64,000 bases of DNA from CAYFPS01 sp964345075 (GTDB lineage: Bacteria > CAIWAD01), in assembly GCA_964345075.1 (NCBI GenBank), contig CAYFPS010000009.1, positions 1-64,000 on the forward strand, read 5' to 3'. Shown piece by piece: positions 59,238-64,000 of this stretch. Position numbers and translations under genes: made by a program. The notes beneath the pieces were generated by a model that saw only the letters and a list, made by a program, of their open reading frames with translations, was not told where the DNA came from and made no database searches. Every line of letters begins with the position of its first letter. Positions within the stretch are counted from its first letter, which is position 1.

Positions 59238-59627
59238 TTAACTGGCCTGTTGCGATTCCAGCTGGGCGGGGGCTTGTTCCGCCTCGGTCTCTGCTGCAGC
59301 CTGCATCACGTTGATCAGATCGTTCATCTGTTCCTTGCGCTGGCGGCGCTCCTGAATCAGACGGCTCTCTTCTTCCCGGGCACGTTGCAGGTTGCTTTCC
59401 AGCTCGCGTTCACGCTCCCGGTAAAGGTGGTATTTCCAAAGCACTCGCAGACCACCGGCAAGCAGAGAAACGGTTAGCCAGACAAAAAATGCCCGGTAAA
59501 GGGATGGCCAAAGCGGACGCTCGGCTCCCAGACCCATCAGCAAAACGCCAAGAAAGATCAGCATGCTGATTTTGGTGAATATCTGATCACCCTGATTGAC
59601 AGGGGCTTTAGCCTTCGCTGCGCTCAT
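59238..59627 (-). CDS. membrane protein with coiled-coil tail, flagellar cluster
   Basis: This 129-residue protein starts 20 bases inside the end of the flhG-like gene. Two membrane helices (about 19-35, MLIFLGVLLMGLGA, and 45-62, FFVWLTVSLLAGGL) are followed by a long charged coiled coil (YRERERELESNLQRAREEES ... QRRKEQMNDLI). Its place between flhG and fliA suggests a structural or regulatory role in the flagellum. No named family is recognised. Confidence 0.68.
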   Translation of the reverse strand: MSAAKAKAPVNQGDQIFTKISMLIFLGVLLMGLGAERPLWPSLYRAFFVWLTVSLLAGGLRVLWKYHLYRERERELESNLQRAREEESRLIQERRQRKEQMNDLINVMQAAAETEAEQAPAQLESQQAS

Positions 59628-60369
59628 GGTCTCCTATCCAGGCTGAAGATGAGCTTACCAGACCGAGCGTCTGGCTTCGGCTCGTGACAAATCCACATTC
59701 ATCGCTGAGCAAGCTTCGTGCCATTCGGCGAAGATTGCGCGACGTGGGATGGTTGGCATACATGCGAACAAAGGGGCGGGACTCACGCCCGGCACGCGCC
59801 AGTTCCGGTGACTCTTCCACCCAGCCCAGCACATCAATTTCGGCCTGATGTCGATTCCGCATCTGCTCCACGCATTGCATGGCCCGAAGCTGAGCCCCAC
59901 CATCCTGTGGGCAGCGGGCCAGCACCAGATGTTGGCGCAAGTCTGGCCAGGCTCGGGCAATTCGACCGGCCAGAATCTGGCTGTGAGTGGTGCGGAACTC
60001 GCGATCATCCGCCATCACGATGACGTCATCCGCCAGCTGATACCACATGTTTTGCCTGATATTCATTCCGGTAAAGCGATCAATGACAACATGATCGTAT
60101 TCCTGAAAGAAGGCTGCCAGCACCAGCGGATCCACCATGGATTCCAGTGGAAGACAATCGGGATCGCCCGAATCCGAAGTCAGCAGGAGAGCACCAGAAC
60201 GCTGCTTGTGCATCCAGTTTCCCACGCGGACCGGCAGGCTCTGCATGGAGGCAACCAGCAAGACCTTGCGCCGCATATCCGAAAGCGCAAAGGCCAGCGC
60301 CCGTGCAAAACTGCTGCAACCGACTCCGGCGGGCAGGCCCGTGATCAGGATGCTGCGTCCCTGTCTCAC
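59608..60369 (-). CDS. flhG: FlhG-like MinD/ParA-family protein with degenerate P-loop
   Basis: FlhG ATPases control flagellar number with FlhF. Position after flhF (ATGA overlap) and before fliA, and the general MinD pattern (ILITGLPAGVGCSSFARALAFAL, then VVIDRFTGMNI), support this. However, the Walker A motif reads GLPAGVGCSS: both lysines of the family motif GKGGVGKT are replaced. The aspartate of the DxPPG-type switch is kept, but the prolines are not. ATP hydrolysis is therefore unlikely unless another residue substitutes. It may bind partners only. Confidence 0.78.
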   Translation of the reverse strand: MRQGRSILITGLPAGVGCSSFARALAFALSDMRRKVLLVASMQSLPVRVGNWMHKQRSGALLLTSDSGDPDCLPLESMVDPLVLAAFFQEYDHVVIDRFTGMNIRQNMWYQLADDVIVMADDREFRTTHSQILAGRIARAWPDLRQHLVLARCPQDGGAQLRAMQCVEQMRNRHQAEIDVLGWVEESPELARAGRESRPFVRMYANHPTSRNLRRMARSLLSDECGFVTSRSQTLGLVSSSSAWIGDHERSEG

Positions 60370-61622
60370 CGCTGCTGCTTCTCCATGATGCTGCTTGTGT
60401 CAAGAATCATTCCGGCAAGAAGCTCGCTTGAGAGCCGCACAAGATCACCATTGACGCTTTGGCCTGTTCCGGCAAACTGAAAGGGTAGTCCGGCGGCTTC
60501 CGCAAGCTCAAGCAGTGCCCCGGGCTGACTGGCTTCGTCCAGTTTGGTCACCAGCAGTCTGTCGACACTTGAAGCCTTCCAGGCCTTCAGATTGGCCAGG
60601 TGATCGGCCAGACTCAGGTTGGCCGGCAAGACCAGATGGGTGGCGGCGGGCTTGATGGCGGATAGCAGGTGGCGGGTTCGCTCCAGACCCAGCCTTTCCC
60701 GGGGGCCGGCTCCGGGTGTATCCACCAGCACCCAGTCACAGCCCGACAGGCGATCGAGGGCTGCCGGAATTTCCTCCACCCGATAAACCTGCTCCACCTT
60801 CAGTTTAGCGAGTGCGCCCAGACGGCGAACCTGCTCGGTGGCGGCAATGCGCTTTGTATCCAGGGTCAGAATGGCCCCGCGTCGAGCGCGCAAACCATCC
60901 GGAGCCAGCAGCAATTTGACCAGCGCCGTCGTCTTGCCGGCACCGGTAGGGCCAACCAGCGCCATCAAGGCCGGGCCACCGGCTGCAGGCACGGGAAGCT
61001 CATTTGTGACCGGCAGGCGACGAGCCAGCGCCTTGATCAGTGCCGGTTCCAGCGAGGCCGGCTCGCGATCGGCGGGCAGTTCGTCCAGGAGCTGACAGGC
61101 CAGCTGCCGACTGATGCCCAGCGCATCCAGACGCTGCAGCTCTTCATCGGCACCGCGTCTCCAGCCCGCATGGGGGCCAAAGCGGATCGCGCGGTTGACA
61201 TCCCTCAAGGCACGGCGCATCTGGGCCATGTCTTCCTTAAGCCCCAGCACCATGCCCAGCTCGGCACCGCGTTCATTGCCATGCTGGACTGCCTGGCCTC
61301 TGCTGGCAGGGCGCTCGGCAACGGGCGTCTCAACCCGGGTCGGGGCCGGTCGTGTTTCAGGAGCCGTGCGGGATCCATTCAGGCGGGGCGGAACCCAGGC
61401 GCGTGGCTCGCCACGCGGAGTTTCGGCGGGCCGGGAAGATTGGGGCCGTTTGGGGCGGGGTGCCGGCAGGGCTGCGACCACTTCCACTTCGTGGCCTTCA
61501 GGCAGGGAGGCAGGATCTTCGGCACGACGCGAACTCAGGATGATGGCTTCATCGCCCAGCTCCAGCTTGACTTGCTGCAGGGCTTCCACCAGGGTGTGTC
61601 CGCTGAACGTCTGGATCTGCAT
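60366..61622 (-). CDS. flhF: flagellar SRP-like GTPase FlhF
   Basis: FlhF places the flagellar basal body. The N-terminal B domain starts MQIQTFSGHTLVEALQQVK and DEAIILSSRR. A Pro/Arg-rich linker follows (about 60-125). The NG domain has Walker A LVGPTGAGKTTALVKLL (about residue 220), then LTLDTKRIAATEQVR, WVLVDTPGAGPRE and VTKLDEASQPGALLELAE. Unlike its neighbour FlhG, all nucleotide-binding motifs are intact. Confidence 0.94.
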   Translation of the reverse strand: MQIQTFSGHTLVEALQQVKLELGDEAIILSSRRAEDPASLPEGHEVEVVAALPAPRPKRPQSSRPAETPRGEPRAWVPPRLNGSRTAPETRPAPTRVETPVAERPASRGQAVQHGNERGAELGMVLGLKEDMAQMRRALRDVNRAIRFGPHAGWRRGADEELQRLDALGISRQLACQLLDELPADREPASLEPALIKALARRLPVTNELPVPAAGGPALMALVGPTGAGKTTALVKLLLAPDGLRARRGAILTLDTKRIAATEQVRRLGALAKLKVEQVYRVEEIPAALDRLSGCDWVLVDTPGAGPRERLGLERTRHLLSAIKPAATHLVLPANLSLADHLANLKAWKASSVDRLLVTKLDEASQPGALLELAEAAGLPFQFAGTGQSVNGDLVRLSSELLAGMILDTSSIMEKQQR

Positions 61623-61640
61623 GGTCCTCCCTTCTCCGCC

Positions 61641-63608
61641 CTAGCCGCTGTGCTGCATAGGTTCGGGTTCCATCTTGATGTCGGTTTCGTTGATCAGCCC
61701 TTCGCTCCAGCAGCGCAGGAAGAGGTCGACCAACTCAGGGTCGAACATCTTGCCGGACTGCTCTTCCAGAAAGCTCAGGATCTTGTCGATGGGCATGCCG
61801 GCGCGGTAGATTCGGTCCGAAGCCATGGCATGGAATGTGTCTGAAATGGTCAGGATGCGGACTTTCAGGGGAATCTCTTCACCCTTGAGGCCATCCGGAT
61901 AGCCCTTGCCGTCCCAGCGTTCGTGATGAAGCCGGACAAAGGGAACCAGCCGGTAAAGGTGCGGGGCACGCCGCAGAATCTCGGCACCAATGATGGGATG
62001 CGTCTGAATGTGGCTGTATTCTTCCGGCGTCAGTCGACCGGGCTTGTTCAGCACAGCATCGCGAATACCGATTTTCCCCAGATCGTGCATCAGGCCACCC
62101 AGATGGATTTCTTCCAGTTCTTCCTGGGAAGTGATGCCGATGCGGCGTGCCAGCTTGATGGCAATGCCGCCCACCTGCGCACTATGGCCGTGCGTGTAGT
62201 GATCCTTTTCGTCGATTGCTTTGGAAAGCACCTGCACGGTTTCAAAGTGAAGACGCCGCATGCTGGTGTAAAGCAGCGAATTCTGCAGGGCGCTCGAGGC
62301 GCTACTTGAAAGCAGCATGAAGCTCTGCACTTCTCGCTTTCTGAAATCCAGACTGCTTAAGCGAATCATCCCCAAAAGGCCAAAGGCACCCTGACTGTCG
62401 CTGATGGGCACCCACGAGACATGTCGCAGCTGATCGGCGCCTTCCTCGCGGTTCTCTTCACAGCGCAGGTTCTCGCTGAAACCGTCAAAGACAAAGTCGC
62501 TGTCATCAATGCGTTCAATGCGCTGACGGACCTGATCCATCAGCTGGTCTTTCAGAAGGGCGCCCGGCTTTCTGCGCCCGGCAAGATCCACTTGCAGCAG
62601 ATCCAGCCCGCGCTCCAGCATGACCACAACCGTGTAATCGCAGTCCACAAAGGAGCGAATGCCGCTGTGGATTTCCTTCAGGGTCTGGTCCATGTCGAGG
62701 CTGGCATTCAGGCGACGACCGATTTCCGCCAGCTTCTGGGTCGTCCTGACCTGTCGAGTGGTCACCTGAAAGAGGTGGGCATTTTCCAGGGCCACATTGA
62801 CATTGGAGGCCATTACCTGCATCAATTCCATCTGCTGATGATCGAAGGGCCGACTGGCAGGATCACGATAAAGCAGCAGTGAGCCTCGATGTTGATTATC
62901 CACCAAAAGGGGCAGGCAGGCGATCATGTGATTGCCCTGCTTCTGCTCCAGAATGGCGCCGTTGTTGGCGGCTTCAACGGTCATCAGCTGCTCAAGCTCG
63001 CTCAGCTCTTCACGGTCCGGTGCGGCGTGGCTTCGCCAGAGCAGGCCGTCTTCTTCCGAGCCGGGAAAACGGTAGTGAATGGTGATGTTGTCCACCATGA
63101 AGACGCGCTTGATCAGTTCGGCAATGCGAACGGGCAGATCCGACATGTGCAGGTTGCTGGTGATAACCTGACTCAGCTCGCGCAGGGCAACTTCGGCTCG
63201 CAGGCGATCACGCTCGAGGCGCACTCGGCGATGATCTTCCACCCTGCGGAAAATTCCCAGCGCCGCCTGAAAGTCGATCGGTTTTTCGAGGTAATCGGCA
63301 GCACCCAGACGCATGGCCTCAACGGCCGTTTTGACCGTGGCCGCGCCGGTCATGATGATCACATCCAGTCCTGAGTGCTTCTGCCGAATCTGCTGCAGCA
63401 GCATGTGTCCGTCCATGCCGGGCATGTAGCGGTCACTCAGCACAATGTCTACGCTGCTGGCTTCAAGCAACTCCAGGGCTTCCTGCGCGTCTGAAGCCTT
63501 GAGCACACTTGCGCCCTGATTGCAAAAGAACTCTTCCAGAATGCCGCGCGTTGTTGCATCGTCATCGACGACCAGATAACGGGCCTGCAGTGATTGCTTG
63601 CGCTCCAT
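61641..63608 (-). CDS. response regulator with GAF domains and HD-GYP phosphodiesterase
   Basis: A receiver domain (residues about 8-125) has the phospho-acceptor in VLSDRYMPGMD and the DDD acidic pocket at YLVVDDDATT. One or two GAF-like regions cover about 170-440. The C-terminal HD-GYP domain (about 465-640) has HGHSAQVGGIAIKLARRI, LMHDLGKIGIRDAVLNKPG and HHERWDGKGYPDGL, the signature of cyclic-di-GMP phosphodiesterases. The start at 63608 drops 19 unlikely residues. Sited between flhA and flhF, it probably lowers c-di-GMP to favour motility. Confidence 0.9.
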   Translation of the reverse strand: MERKQSLQARYLVVDDDATTRGILEEFFCNQGASVLKASDAQEALELLEASSVDIVLSDRYMPGMDGHMLLQQIRQKHSGLDVIIMTGAATVKTAVEAMRLGAADYLEKPIDFQAALGIFRRVEDHRRVRLERDRLRAEVALRELSQVITSNLHMSDLPVRIAELIKRVFMVDNITIHYRFPGSEEDGLLWRSHAAPDREELSELEQLMTVEAANNGAILEQKQGNHMIACLPLLVDNQHRGSLLLYRDPASRPFDHQQMELMQVMASNVNVALENAHLFQVTTRQVRTTQKLAEIGRRLNASLDMDQTLKEIHSGIRSFVDCDYTVVVMLERGLDLLQVDLAGRRKPGALLKDQLMDQVRQRIERIDDSDFVFDGFSENLRCEENREEGADQLRHVSWVPISDSQGAFGLLGMIRLSSLDFRKREVQSFMLLSSSASSALQNSLLYTSMRRLHFETVQVLSKAIDEKDHYTHGHSAQVGGIAIKLARRIGITSQEELEEIHLGGLMHDLGKIGIRDAVLNKPGRLTPEEYSHIQTHPIIGAEILRRAPHLYRLVPFVRLHHERWDGKGYPDGLKGEEIPLKVRILTISDTFHAMASDRIYRAGMPIDKILSFLEEQSGKMFDPELVDLFLRCWSEGLINETDIKMEPEPMQHSG

Positions 63609-63661
63609 GCTTCCTCCCGATTGGGGCGAAGGCGCGAGCGGGCTTCTGTTCTGCCACCTGA

Positions 63662-64000
63662 TCATGCGGGCTGCCCCGCGAGTCCGGCCGTGCTCGGCTG
63701 CGTGGCCGGCAGGCTAACCTGCATGATCGATTCAAGCTCCACATCCATGCTCAGCTCACTGTAGGCAACCACCATCATGTCGGGCAGCGCGCCTTCCAGC
63801 AAGCGTCGCAGGTAAGAGCGGATTTCGGGCCGGGTGATCACCACGGGCAGACGGCCTTCCTGCTGAAGACGTGTCCGGGCGGTTTTCAGAGATTGGATCA
63901 CCTGTGCGAAATCATCGGGGCTCAAGGTTCCCGCGCGTGTGCCATCGCGTTCTCGTGCCAGCACACTCTCTAAATCGGGATTCAGTGTGGCCGCCTTTAT
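63662..64000 (-). CDS. flhA: flagellar export protein FlhA, C-terminal fragment (5' part outside window)
   Basis: The frame is open to the last base of the window and gives the last 112 residues of a longer protein: LNPDLESVLARERDG, then VVITRPEIRSYLRRLLEGALPDMMVVAYSELSMDVELESIMQV, matching the C-terminal cytoplasmic domain of FlhA (PEIRxxLRxLLE ... VLSYxEL). FlhA gates the flagellar type III export apparatus and its C-terminal domain forms the nonameric ring. An Ala/Thr-rich extension of about 18 residues follows. Confidence 0.88.
   Translation of the reverse strand: MKAATLNPDLESVLARERDGTRAGTLSPDDFAQVIQSLKTARTRLQQEGRLPVVITRPEIRSYLRRLLEGALPDMMVVAYSELSMDVELESIMQVSLPATQPSTAGLAGQPA

Overview
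The window looks like chromosome from a GC-rich, flagellated, Gram-negative-type bacterium whose secreted proteins end in NPFNPVT-type FlgD/Por-like sorting tails. Those tails, a Bat aerotolerance operon, outer-membrane barrel-like proteins and complete housekeeping genes suggest an uncultured lineage in or near the FCB (Fibrobacteres-Chlorobi-Bacteroidetes) radiation. The phylum cannot be fixed from sequence alone. Most genes lie on the minus strand in tightly overlapping operons with ATGA junctions.

Layout: (1) 1-8.4 kb holds phospholipid and DNA-repair genes on the minus strand: SRP RNA, dnaX (with a slippery A9 that fuses it to a tau C-terminus), recR, pgsA, pgpA, then cinA-thpR-recA, plsY-gpsA. 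(2) 8.4-17.5 kb is a moxR-DUF58-batA-batB/C-batD-batE operon plus a SPOR lipoprotein and a TPR lipoprotein. (3) 17.6-24.3 kb holds an orphan DNA methyltransferase, a di-haem cytochrome c peroxidase, a large secreted tail protein, a Wzi-like barrel protein and tRNA-Gln. (4) 24.3-29.7 kb is AT-richer accessory DNA behind the tRNA: a 165-bp tandem repeat array, three related lipoproteins (the first frameshifted), a TlpA-like thioredoxin and a PEGA-cyclophilin fusion. (5) 29.8-33.7 kb holds a receiver-like/PPDK_N protein, a perfect palindrome, a probable structured RNA and an alkyltransferase-like repair protein. (6) 33.7-46.7 kb has a secreted metalloprotease, mtaB, rpsA, cutC, an aminotransferase and the plsC-cmk-rluB-scpB-scpA run. 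(7) 46.8-53.7 kb has a sigma54-promoted 54-residue membrane protein, a metal permease, and an ECF sigma/anti-sigma operon that drives a toastrack protein and a bactofilin-like barrel protein. (8) 53.8-64 kb is a flagellar regulatory run: flhA (partial), a REC-GAF-HD-GYP protein, flhF, flhG-like, fliA, HDOD and two kinase-like proteins without an ATPase domain.

The most unusual signals are an octamer, GTGATACA, found 27 times by eye on both strands inside genes of every function but absent from several long blocks; the dnaX frameshift; the tRNA-linked repeat array and lipoprotein island; and a structured non-coding element with its own terminator and a possible -24/-12 promoter upstream of the PPDK_N gene. 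All counts were made by eye and all family assignments come from motif recognition, not database searches.
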